This document shows positions 8,615 to 18,445 of a DNA stretch of 64,000 nucleotides, piece by piece. The translations under genes were made by a program, and so were the position numbers. The notes below the pieces were generated by a model that worked only from the letters and a program-made list of their open reading frames with translations, made no database searches and was not told the DNA's origin. Every line of letters starts with the position of its first letter. The stretch's first letter is position 1. This DNA comes from Deltaproteobacteria bacterium (lineage in GTDB: Bacteria; Desulfobacterota; Binatia; Binatales; Binataceae), in the NCBI GenBank assembly GCA_021780755.1, contig JAJXYF010000030.1:1-64000 (forward strand), read 5' to 3'.

Positions 8615-9298
8615 ATGGGACGCGCCGCCAAAATTGCTCCATCCATTCTCTCCGCCGATTTCGCCCGCCTCGGCGAAGAAATCCGCCGCGTCGAAGCCGC
8701 CGGCGCCGACCTCATCCATTTCGACGTGATGGACGGGCATTTCGTCCCCAACCTTTCGATCGGCCTCCCGGTGCTCGAGTCGGTCCGCAAGATCACGCGG
8801 CTGCCGCTCGACGCCCACCTGATGATCGAAGAGCCCGGCCGCTACCTGGAGGCCTTCGTCAAATCCGGTGCGGATTCGATTTCGATCCATGCCGAGGTTT
8901 GTCCGGATCTGCCGGAAATCGCCCGCCAGATTCACGCGCTCGGTATCCGCGCCGCGGTCGCGGTAAATCCCGAAACCCCGCCCGACCGCGTTCTCGCCGC
9001 CGCCGAACACTTCGACATGATCCTCGTGATGAGCGTGCATCCGGGCTTCGGCGGTCAGAGCTTCATCCCCGAAACCGTCAGTAAGCTGCGCGTCATCCGC
9101 GAGGAACTCGACCGCCGCGGTCTCACGCTCGATGTCGAGATCGACGGTGGCATCAAGCTCGAAAACATCGCGAGCGTCGCCGCCGCCGGCGCCAACGTCT
9201 TCGTCTCGGGCTCGGGCATCTTCGGCCAACCCGACTACGCCGCGATCATTGCCGAAATGCGCGATCACCTCATCGACGCCACCGTCGCGCTGCGATGA
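8615..9298 (+). CDS. rpe: Ribulose-phosphate 3-epimerase
   Basis: Interconverts ribulose 5-phosphate and xylulose 5-phosphate in the pentose phosphate pathway. The protein is a TIM barrel of 227 residues beginning at the ATG at 8615; the frame opens earlier, but homology starts at KIAPSILSADFARLGEE. Metal-binding and phosphate-binding signatures are all present: HFDVMDGHFVPN, LDAHLMIE, MSVHPGFGGQSF, EIDGGI and GSGIFG. Length is typical. It is transcribed divergently from the RlpA gene, and the tRNA-Pro gene follows 91 bases downstream. Confidence 0.97.
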   Translation: MGRAAKIAPSILSADFARLGEEIRRVEAAGADLIHFDVMDGHFVPNLSIGLPVLESVRKITRLPLDAHLMIEEPGRYLEAFVKSGADSISIHAEVCPDLPEIARQIHALGIRAAVAVNPETPPDRVLAAAEHFDMILVMSVHPGFGGQSFIPETVSKLRVIREELDRRGLTLDVEIDGGIKLENIASVAAAGANVFVSGSGIFGQPDYAAIIAEMRDHLIDATVALR

Positions 9299-9389
9299 CC
9301 CGGGCGTGACTCGCCTTGCGCGGCCTGCGATGCTATACAAGTGATCCCGCGTGCGGCGCTGTCGCTCGCATGTTCTCCAGATATCGGTT

Positions 9390-9467
9390 CGGGGTGTAGC
9401 TCAGCATGGCTAGAGCACTGCGTTCGGGACGCAGGGGTCGCTGGTTCAAATCCAGTCACCCCGACCA
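9390..9467 (+). tRNA. tRNA-Pro (anticodon CGG)
   Basis: A complete cloverleaf of 78 bases. The acceptor arms CGGGGTG and CACCCCG pair perfectly, with a C1-G72 pair and discriminator A typical of bacterial proline tRNA. The anticodon stem CTGCG/CGCAG encloses the loop TTCGGGA, giving anticodon CGG (reads CCG). The T arm is GCTGG-TTCAAAT-CCAGT, and the CCA end is encoded (9465-9467). Confidence 0.97.
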
Positions 9468-9509
9468 TCTTCCAACTTCCGCAACCTTGGCGACCGCGGG
9501 CCGGTAACC

Positions 9510-10115
9510 ATTCTGATTCCCGCGCTGCTGATAGCGGGCGGCTACCTGCTCGGCTCGATTCCGGTCGGCGTAATGGTCGGCCGGGCCTTCGGCTTTGACC
9601 CCCGCGCGACCGGTTCCGGCAACGTCGGGATGACCAACGTGGCGCGCGCCGCTGGCAAGCGCGCCGCCGCCCTCACCTTTGCCGGCGACCTGCTCAAGGG
9701 GTTCCTGCCGGTGGTTGTGGCGCGCATCGCCGGTTTGACTCCTGCCGGTCTCGCGATGGTCGCGTTCGCCGCCTTCCTCGGATCGATCGCCTCGATCTTC
9801 CTCAAATTCACCGGCGGCCGCGGCGTCGCCACCTCGCTCGGCCTCTGGCTCGGCCTCGCCCCGCTTCCCGTAGCGATCGCGGCCGTGGTCTTTCTGGTGA
9901 TCCTCGCCGTCAGCCGCATCGTCTCGCTAGCTTCGATCGGCGCCGCGATCGCGATCGTACCCGCGGTCGCCGCCTTGCGATGCCCGCGGCCCTATCTCCT
10001 GCTCGCCATCGCGATCTCCGCGCTGGTCCTGCTGCGTCATCGCGCGAACATCAGCCGGCTCATCGCGGGCGATGAGCCGCGCCTCGGCGAACGCAAGTCG
10101 AAACCATCGGCGTAA
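9510..10115 (+). CDS. plsY: Glycerol-3-phosphate acyltransferase PlsY
   Basis: Integral membrane enzyme that acylates glycerol 3-phosphate from acyl-phosphate, the first step of phospholipid synthesis. Motif 1 GSGNVGMTNVAR and motif 2 GGRGVATSLG are clear; the protein has several membrane helices and a basic C-terminus. The first ATG (9573) would cut off the conserved first helix, whose GYLLGSIPVG sequence is encoded upstream in the same frame. No ATG, GTG or TTG exists in that frame back to the tRNA, so ATT at 9510 or CTG at 9513 is the likely start; ATT gives 201 residues, a normal length. The enzyme call is firm, the start tentative. Confidence 0.85.
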   Translation: MLIPALLIAGGYLLGSIPVGVMVGRAFGFDPRATGSGNVGMTNVARAAGKRAAALTFAGDLLKGFLPVVVARIAGLTPAGLAMVAFAAFLGSIASIFLKFTGGRGVATSLGLWLGLAPLPVAIAAVVFLVILAVSRIVSLASIGAAIAIVPAVAALRCPRPYLLLAIAISALVLLRHRANISRLIAGDEPRLGERKSKPSA

Positions 10116-10232
10116 CCCGCATCCGAACCGGCCGCGTCCCGCCTGATGCCTATCGAGTAACCGTTAGCTTGTTTCGTAACCATTACGGCGCCACCCCGTC
10201 CCCGTGGAAGGCGGCCTTTATGCCCCCTCGGC

Positions 10233-10248
10233 TGGCATCGTGCTTGCG
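10233..10248 (+). promoter_or_regulatory. Candidate sigma-54 promoter for the PII gene
   Basis: TGGCATCGTGCTTGCG matches the -24/-12 consensus at TGGCA and TTGC, with exactly 10 bases between the invariant GG (10234-10235) and GC (10246-10247). Transcription would start near 10259, about 140 bases before the glnB start. Sigma-54 and NtrC control of PII genes is well established in other bacteria. No NtrC site was identified. Confidence 0.5.
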
Positions 10249-10251
10249 TGA

Positions 10252-10737
<486 letters not shown>

Positions 10738-10770
10738 CCGCCCGTTTCGGTCGGTCGCGCGCGCTCCCGC

Positions 10771-10817
10771 GCCAATCCGCCGCCGTGCCGCACAATGCGG
10801 CGCGGCGGCGGATTGGC
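10771..10817 (+). terminator. 22-bp hairpin after glnB
   Basis: Bases 10771-10792 and 10796-10817 form a 22-pair stem with one G-T pair and a CAA loop, starting with GCCAATCCGCCGCC. It lies 33 bases after the PII stop and could end that transcript, although no T-run follows. It is the first of a group of palindromes extending to 10914. Confidence 0.5.
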
Positions 10818-10823
10818 GCCTCC

Positions 10824-10856
10824 CTGACGCGCGCGTCGCCCTGACGCGCGCGTCGC
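10824..10856. repeat. Tandem copies of a 12-bp palindrome
   Basis: CTGACGCGCGCGTCGC occurs twice, at 10824-10839 and 10841-10856, a period of 17. Each copy contains the perfect palindrome GACGCGCGCGTC. The pair lies between two long hairpins and immediately upstream of the ECF sigma gene. Confidence 0.8.
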
Positions 10857-10860
10857 GCCC

Positions 10861-10914
10861 GGCAGGAGGCCACGGGCCTCGCGCAATCCTGCGCGCGGCC
10901 CGTGGCCTCCTGCC
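10861..10914. repeat. Perfect 18-bp inverted repeat upstream of ECF sigma gene
   Basis: The 18 bases at 10861-10878 (GGCAGGAGGCCACGGGCC) are the exact reverse complement of 10897-10914; the 18-base spacer can extend the stem with a further CGCGC/GCGCG pairing. It could be a terminator, an operator or part of a REP-type element. A candidate sigma promoter begins seven bases after it. Confidence 0.75.
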
Positions 10915-10920
10915 CCCCCC

Positions 10921-10946
10921 GTAACCCTTTGCCCCCCTCCCTCGTC
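10921..10946 (+). promoter_or_regulatory. Candidate ECF-type autoregulated promoter
   Basis: GTAACC (AACC at 10923-10926) is followed after 16 bases by CGTC (10943-10946), the AAC-N16-CGT layout typical of promoters read by ECF sigma factors. Transcription would begin within a few bases of the sigma gene ATG at 10958, giving a very short or absent leader. This is a motif match only. Confidence 0.4.
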
Positions 10947-10957
10947 ATAATCTCTGT

Positions 10958-11497
10958 ATGGCCACCCCGATGCGCAAACCAGTGCTAGTGCCGGAGTCTG
11001 ATTTCACGGCCGACGCCCTCTTCCGCACCCACCAGCAGCGCATCGTGCGTCTGTGCCGGATGTTGCTGGGCAATCCCGACGATGCCGACGAAGTCTCCCA
11101 GGAAGTGTTTCTAAAGATGCTCGGCCAACGTGAACGCGGCCCCGAACCCACCGACTGGCGTGCATGGCTCACGCGCGTCGCCATCAACGCCTGCCACGAC
11201 CGCCATCGTTCCGGATGGTGGAAATGGTGGAAGCGCGACGGTCGCGAACTCCTCGATACCGATTTGACCGCCCGCGATACCGTCCACGAGGCCATCAGCC
11301 ACGAACAGACCGAGGCGCTCTGGCGGAGCTTCCGCAAGTTGACCCCGCGCCAGCAGGAAGTCTTCGTCCTGCGCCAGGTCGAGGGCTGGTCCACCCGCGA
11401 AGTCGCCGAGTCCCTCAGCCTTTCGGAGCAGGCCGTCAAACTGCAACTTTTTCGCGCCATGCGCCGCTTGCGCGAGGCCCTTCGGAGTGAACGATGA
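10958..11497 (+). CDS. RNA polymerase ECF-family sigma factor
   Basis: A 179-residue sigma factor with only regions 2 and 4. Region 2 covers DALFRTHQQRIVRLCRMLLGN, DADEVSQEVFLKML and WLTRVAINACHDRHRS. Region 4 is the helix-turn-helix LTPRQQEVFVLRQVEGWSTR and EVAESLSLSEQAVK followed by RAMRRLREAL. It overlaps the anti-sigma gene by four bases (ATGA), the standard sigma/anti-sigma arrangement. A Met-rich Spy-like periplasmic protein completes the operon, suggesting a response to metal or envelope stress. A self-recognised promoter candidate lies just upstream. Confidence 0.93.
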   Translation: MATPMRKPVLVPESDFTADALFRTHQQRIVRLCRMLLGNPDDADEVSQEVFLKMLGQRERGPEPTDWRAWLTRVAINACHDRHRSGWWKWWKRDGRELLDTDLTARDTVHEAISHEQTEALWRSFRKLTPRQQEVFVLRQVEGWSTREVAESLSLSEQAVKLQLFRAMRRLREALRSER

Positions 11498-12114
11498 AAC
11501 GCTGCCTTGATGAAAACGAACTGATACGGCTGTGGACCGCGGAGCCCGCCGAATTCCCCGACCTGCGCGCCCATCTTGCGCAATGTTCCCGATGTGCGAC
11601 CGGCTACAAGCAGCTTGCCCGCGACGCCGGCACCATCGCCGGCGCCTTGACCGTCGCGGCCGACCACCTCAGGTGGCGCGACCGCGCCGCCACTCACGGC
11701 GCCTACGTCCGCCTCGGTAATCGCCGCCGCACCGCCGTTATCTTCAGCGGTGCGGCGGCTTTCGGCGGCGCCGCCGCCTTCGCCCTGATGCTTGCCCTCG
11801 GATGGCATCCGGAGCGCGCCGCTACCCGGCTCGCGCAGGCCTCCGCGAACTCGCTCGTCACGAACGGCGCCGGCAATCCCCCCGCGTCGGCGGGCGCGGT
11901 GGTGGCCGCCGAATCGCGGACAACCGCTCCTTTGAACAATGGCTCGCTCTATGAGGTTGACGCCATCGCGCGCGATCCGCTCGCCGGCCTCACCTATGGC
12001 GCCGCCGTCCAGGCCGGCAATTCGAACGCCGGCGACGACCTGCTCTTTTGTGTACCGGACGACGACGGCGCCATCTGCGGCTCATCCGCGGAACAGGGCT
12101 GGCCAATTATTTGA
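11494..12114 (+). CDS. Anti-sigma factor with zinc-finger motif and membrane anchor
   Basis: A 206-residue protein overlapping the ECF sigma gene. The cytoplasmic N-terminus has a ZAS-type zinc motif: LRAHLAQCSRC, the HxxxCxxC signature of anti-sigma factors that bind ECF sigma factors. One transmembrane helix follows around residues 80-105 (an Ala/Gly-rich AVIFSGAAAFGG to ALMLALGW stretch). The periplasmic remainder of about 100 residues is low in recognisable domains but contains two Cys near the end (LLFCVPDDDGAICG), which might bind metal or form a disulfide. Its job is inferred to be holding the sigma factor inactive until a periplasmic signal arrives. Confidence 0.85.
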   Translation: MKRCLDENELIRLWTAEPAEFPDLRAHLAQCSRCATGYKQLARDAGTIAGALTVAADHLRWRDRAATHGAYVRLGNRRRTAVIFSGAAAFGGAAAFALMLALGWHPERAATRLAQASANSLVTNGAGNPPASAGAVVAAESRTTAPLNNGSLYEVDAIARDPLAGLTYGAAVQAGNSNAGDDLLFCVPDDDGAICGSSAEQGWPII

Positions 12115-12134
12115 GAACTCAGGAGGTTACGCAG

Positions 12135-12707
12135 TTGAAACACAAACTCGGTTTAGTACTGGCTGTGGCGGCTCTGTTGATGTTGCCGTTGATGCCCCGG
12201 CTGGCGCGCGCGCAGATGCACGGCGGCGACCCGAAATCGTGCGGCATGATGAGCAGTGGAGGGATGGGGATGGGTCGTGGCGGCATGATGGGCGGCGGGA
12301 TGTCGCCGCTGCCAATCTTCCTGCGCGCCGCCGACCTGACTCCCGCGCAGCAGGACCAGGTCAACAAAATCCTGCTCGACAACCGCACCGCCACTCAGGG
12401 CCAGTTCGAGCAGATGCACTCCGCGCGCGAGGCGATCGCCGCCAAGCTCTTTTCCACCGGCCCGGTGACCGCCAACGATCTCTCGGCGCAGACCCAGCAG
12501 ATCGCGCAGGCCCAGCAGCAGATGTTGCAAAACGAACTTAACATGGCACTGCAGGTGCGCGCGGTGCTGACGCCCGCACAGCTCAAGAAGGTCTCGCAAC
12601 TCCATGCGAAGTTCGAGAGTCTGCATAAGCAGATGCGCGCCCTGATGGGCCCGCCGCCCGGCGACGGCCCGCCGCCCCCGGACGCTCCACCGCCGCCTCC
12701 CGGATGA
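12135..12707 (+). CDS. Spy/CpxP-like Met-rich periplasmic protein
   Basis: A 190-residue exported protein beginning with TTG at 12135; an ideal AGGAGG (12121-12126) eight bases ahead fixes this start. A signal peptide ends around ARA-QMHGG. The mature N-terminus is rich in Met and Gly (MHGG, CGMMSSGGMGMG, GGMMGGGM), as in copper- or nickel-handling proteins. Two LTxxQ-type motifs, LTPAQQDQV and LTPAQLKKV, are the hallmark of the Spy/CpxP/CnrX fold, with a long helical region between. The tail is Pro-rich. Lying 20 bases after the anti-sigma gene, it is probably the periplasmic sensor or chaperone of this system, comparable to CnrX in the CnrYXH system. Confidence 0.82.
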   Translation: MKHKLGLVLAVAALLMLPLMPRLARAQMHGGDPKSCGMMSSGGMGMGRGGMMGGGMSPLPIFLRAADLTPAQQDQVNKILLDNRTATQGQFEQMHSAREAIAAKLFSTGPVTANDLSAQTQQIAQAQQQMLQNELNMALQVRAVLTPAQLKKVSQLHAKFESLHKQMRALMGPPPGDGPPPPDAPPPPPG

Positions 12708-12785
12708 TTCTCCTCGCGACCGCCGCGCTTAAATGGCGGTAGATACTGAATCCAGGTCCGAATTCCCCCCGGGCCTGGACGTCAG

Positions 12786-12824
12786 GTCGGCGGGCTCCCG
12801 GTCGGGGCTCGCCGACATTTTTTT
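12786..12824 (+). terminator. Rho-independent terminator of the ECF operon
   Basis: A 10-pair stem GTCGGCGGGC / GCTCGCCGAC (12786-12795 and 12807-12816, one G-T pair) is followed by A and seven T (12818-12824). It lies about 80 bases after the Spy-like gene. Confidence 0.75.
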
Positions 12825-12846
12825 ACTTATTACCCTGTCGCCGCCT

Positions 12847-12893
12847 GTCATCCTGAGCGTAGCGAGTCCGCGAGCGGAGTCGAAGGATCTCGC
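12847..12893. repeat. Possible dispersed intergenic repeat
   Basis: The segment reading TCATCCTGAGCGTAGCGAGT and then GGAGTCGAAGGATCT resembles a short intergenic repeat found in many soil bacterial genomes; this comparison is from memory. A single copy was noticed here. No coding function is apparent. Confidence 0.35.
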
Positions 12894-12923
12894 GCGGTCC
12901 CTCGCGCGCCTCCCACAGCGGAA

Positions 12924-13256
12924 TCAATCCACGCTGTCTTTCGAAACGTACCCGCTGATACCCTTGTTCGCCCCGTCCAGCACCTCGATCTGATACCCGT
13001 CGTCGTCGCTCGAGATCACCTTGATCGGCGTCCCGTTATCCACCTTCTTGGCGACCAGGCTGGCGCCCAGACCCCCGATCATCCCGGCCGGCCCGCCCTC
13101 GCTCTGCAGGCTCTTCAACCGCTCGAACGACGCCTTGTCCGGATAGACCGCGACCGTCGTATCGCCGCCATGCGCGACCAGCTTGTGACCGCATCCCGCC
13201 AGCGCCAGCGCCGCCGCCAGCATTGCCGCCCCAATAATAAATCGCCTGATTTTCAC
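12924..13256 (-). CDS. Small lipoprotein with SH3-like C-terminus
   Basis: A 110-residue putative outer-membrane or periplasmic lipoprotein. The GTG start at 13256 is favoured by GGGGAG eight bases upstream and because a signal peptide starts directly there: VKIRRFIIGAAML followed by the lipobox LALAGC. The mature part contains a Gly-rich GMIGGLGASLV segment and a C-terminal stretch (GTPIKVISSDDDGYQIEVLDG, then GISGYVSKDSV) that reads like a bacterial SH3 domain. No specific function can be assigned. It is divergent from the phosphoesterase gene that starts at 13376. Confidence 0.7.
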   Translation of the reverse strand: MKIRRFIIGAAMLAAALALAGCGHKLVAHGGDTTVAVYPDKASFERLKSLQSEGGPAGMIGGLGASLVAKKVDNGTPIKVISSDDDGYQIEVLDGANKGISGYVSKDSVD

Positions 13257-13375
13257 GATTTCATCTCCCCAGATGGTTACCCGCTCATTAGTCGCGCTGC
13301 CCGCACGATTTTGCGCCCGATCCCGTCGCATGATACTTTCTATGCTCTTGTCCGGGAAACCCCGGATACGGCACC

Positions 13376-13912
13376 ATGCGAATCGGACTCATCTCGGACA
13401 CCCACATCCCCGAAGCCTGCGAACATCTGCCGGCGCCGGTCTTCACCGCCTTCAGCGGCGTCGATCTGGTGATGCATGCGGGCGACGTTTACGTCAACCG
13501 CGTGCTGGATGAGTTGGCGGCAATCGCCCCGGTGATCGCGGCGCTCGGCAACGGTGACGAGGGCCTCGACGGCCATCGCTTCAAACTCGACCCCGACGCG
13601 CGTGTGTCCGGCGCTCATCTGCTCGAGATTGAGGGTGTCCGCGTCGGCCTCGCGCATGCGCTGCCGACCCCGGATGAGACCTCGGACGCCGTCTTCGAAA
13701 ACGCGATGCATCGGCATTTCGGCGGCGTCGTGGACGTCCTCGTGATCGGCCACAGCCATCTCGAGGGGATCACCCGCTTCGGCCGGACCCTGGTCGTCAA
13801 TCCCGGCAGCGCGACCCTGCCGCGCAACCTCGTCGATGTACCCGGCACCGTGGCGATTCTCGAAATCGCCGCGGGCGGTCGTGTCTCGGCCGAAATCATC
13901 AGGCTCGGCTAG
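13376..13912 (+). CDS. YfcE/MJ0936-type metallophosphoesterase
   Basis: A 178-residue calcineurin-like phosphodiesterase. The metal-binding motifs appear in the order expected: SDTHIP, HAGD, GNGD (in place of the more common GNCD or GNHD), and the late GHSH. The segment VVNPGSATLPRN is typical of the YfcE subgroup, whose members hydrolyse phosphodiesters in vitro and whose physiological substrates are mostly unknown. It ends about 50 bases before the glycyl-tRNA synthetase gene on the same strand. Confidence 0.88.
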   Translation: MRIGLISDTHIPEACEHLPAPVFTAFSGVDLVMHAGDVYVNRVLDELAAIAPVIAALGNGDEGLDGHRFKLDPDARVSGAHLLEIEGVRVGLAHALPTPDETSDAVFENAMHRHFGGVVDVLVIGHSHLEGITRFGRTLVVNPGSATLPRNLVDVPGTVAILEIAAGGRVSAEIIRLG

Positions 13913-13965
13913 CTGGCGCGCGCATTGCCGCTCGCCACAGTCACCTGATTTTCAGGAGGAATTCT

Positions 13966-15318
13966 TTGTCCGTCGAAAATGCCCCGCAGTCGGAGATCGC
14001 GCCCGTTCGCACGGTCACGATGGAGAAGCTGGTCAATCTCTGCAAGCGCCGCGGCCTGGTGTTTCCCACCAGCGACATCTACGGCGGCCTCGGCTCGACC
14101 TTCGATTACGGCCCGCTCGGCGTCGAGCTCAAGCGCAACGTCAAGGAGGCCTGGTGGCGCGAGATGGTCCAGCGCCGCTCCGACGTCCTCGGCCTCGACA
14201 GCGCCATCCTCCAGCATCCGCGCACCTGGGAAGCCTCCGGCCATCTGCAGAATTTCACCGACCCGCTGGTTGACTGCAAGAATTGCAAGCAGCGCTTTCG
14301 TGCCGACCATATCCAGGGCGACCGCTGCCCCGAATGTGGCGGCGAGCTGACCGACGCGCGCCAGTTCAACCTCATGTTCAAGACCTTCATGGGCCCGCTC
14401 GAGGACACCGCCAACACCGTCTATCTGCGGCCCGAGACCGCCCAGGGTATCTTCGCCAATTTCGCCAACGTCATTGATACCCAGCGCGTCAAGCTGCCGT
14501 TCGGCGTGGCCCAGACCGGCAAGTCGTTTCGCAACGAGATCACGCCCGGTAATTTCATTTTCCGCACCCGCGAGTTCGAGCAGATGGAGATGGAATTCTT
14601 CGTCAAGCCCGACCCCGCCGAGGAGCAGCGCTGGTTCGATTACTGGGTCAACGAGCGCTTCAACTGGTATGTCAACTACGGCATCGCGAGCGACCGGCTG
14701 CGCCTGCGCCCCCACGCCCAGGACGAGCTGTCGCATTACTCGCGCGGCACCACCGACGTCGAATATCTCTACCCCTTCGGATGGGGCGAGCTCGAAGGCA
14801 TCGCGCGCCGCGGCAGCTTCGATCTCGATCAGCACGCCCAGTTCAGCGGCAAGGACCTGACCTACTTCGACGAGGAGGCCAAGGCGCGCTATCGCCCGTG
14901 GGTGATCGAGCCTGCCGCCGGCGTCGATCGTGCGATGCTCGCGTTTATGCTCGACGCCTACGATGAGGACGTGGTCGAAAACGAAACCCGCATCGTGCTG
15001 CGGCTCGATCCGCGCCTGGCGCCGATCAAGGTCGCGGTCTATCCGCTGCTGCGCAAGGGCGGGCATCCGGAAAAGGCCCACGCCGTGCGCGACGCCCTCG
15101 CGCGCTATTTCACCACCGCTTACGATCAGGCCGGATCGATCGGGCGGCGCTATCGCCGCCAGGACGAAATCGGCACGCCCTTGGGCGTGACCGTCGATCA
15201 CCAGACGATCGAAGACGACACCGTAACTTTGCGCGATCGCGATACCACGCGGCAGGAACGCGTCCCCCTCGGCGCGCTGGTCGCGACCGTGCTCGATCGC
15301 GTCGGATGGTATCGCTAG
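13966..15318 (+). CDS. glyQS: Glycyl-tRNA synthetase, dimeric alpha2 type
   Basis: Class II aminoacyl-tRNA synthetase charging tRNA-Gly. This is the single-chain dimeric form, not the alpha2-beta2 form of most Proteobacteria. Evidence: LVNLCKRRGLVFPTSDIYGG, the zinc-binding insertion CKNCKQRF to DRCPECGG, motif 2 region RPETAQGIFANFANV, FRNEITPGNFIFRTREF, motif 3 VIEPAAGVDRAML, and a C-terminal anticodon-binding domain. The start is TTG at 13966, with AGGAGG (13954-13959) six bases ahead. Length 450 residues is normal. Confidence 0.96.
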   Translation: MSVENAPQSEIAPVRTVTMEKLVNLCKRRGLVFPTSDIYGGLGSTFDYGPLGVELKRNVKEAWWREMVQRRSDVLGLDSAILQHPRTWEASGHLQNFTDPLVDCKNCKQRFRADHIQGDRCPECGGELTDARQFNLMFKTFMGPLEDTANTVYLRPETAQGIFANFANVIDTQRVKLPFGVAQTGKSFRNEITPGNFIFRTREFEQMEMEFFVKPDPAEEQRWFDYWVNERFNWYVNYGIASDRLRLRPHAQDELSHYSRGTTDVEYLYPFGWGELEGIARRGSFDLDQHAQFSGKDLTYFDEEAKARYRPWVIEPAAGVDRAMLAFMLDAYDEDVVENETRIVLRLDPRLAPIKVAVYPLLRKGGHPEKAHAVRDALARYFTTAYDQAGSIGRRYRRQDEIGTPLGVTVDHQTIEDDTVTLRDRDTTRQERVPLGALVATVLDRVGWYR

Positions 15319-15437
15319 GCGCGCGGTCCGCGTGTGAATCCGCGATGATTACTCACTTCGCGAGTGACTGCATCGCGCGCAATGCTAACTTGACTGAACT
15401 TGAGGCCGGTGCGGCCGGCATGGGAGATTGAATTTCA

Positions 15438-18185
<2,748 letters not shown>

Positions 18186-18213
18186 CCGCGCCCCCGCTTC
18201 ACTAATTCCTCCG

Positions 18214-18236
18214 CCCCTTCCTTCTCACGGAAGGGG
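18214..18236 (+). terminator. Hairpin after ppdK
   Basis: CCCCTTCC and GGAAGGGG (18214-18221 and 18229-18236) form a perfect 8-pair stem around TTCTCAC, 28 bases after the ppdK stop. There is no T-run, so it may be a REP-like element as readily as a terminator. Confidence 0.4.
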
Positions 18237-18360
18237 CCGGGGGTGACGTCTCCGGGTTCCTCCGAACGCCTCATACGCGCCCACCAAAGGTCGAACGCGA
18301 TCCGCATGACCGCCTTATGAGAGAGGTTTTCCGCGGGCGCAGCCCGCATCCGATTAAACG

Positions 18361-18421
18361 GGAAGCCTGAAACCTTTATAAGGTCTCAGTTTTTAGAAAC
18401 TACCGCTTTGAGCTCCTCAAC
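18361..18421. repeat. Dispersed hairpin-type repeat, copy 1
   Basis: On the minus strand this reads GTTGAGGAGCTCAAAGCGGT, then a run ending in the palindrome ACCTTATAAAGGT. It shares its start and the GAnACCT / AGGTTTC core with the element at 46969-47054, and its GTTGA-GAGC-CAAAGCGGT start with 56518-56573. Confidence 0.5.
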
Positions 18422-18445
18422 CGCTCTCGCCGCTCTCCCTCTCCC

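Noticed and set aside
9573-10115. ATG at 9573 as the plsY start
   Set aside because: It would delete the conserved first membrane helix with GSIPVG, which is encoded in the same frame upstream.
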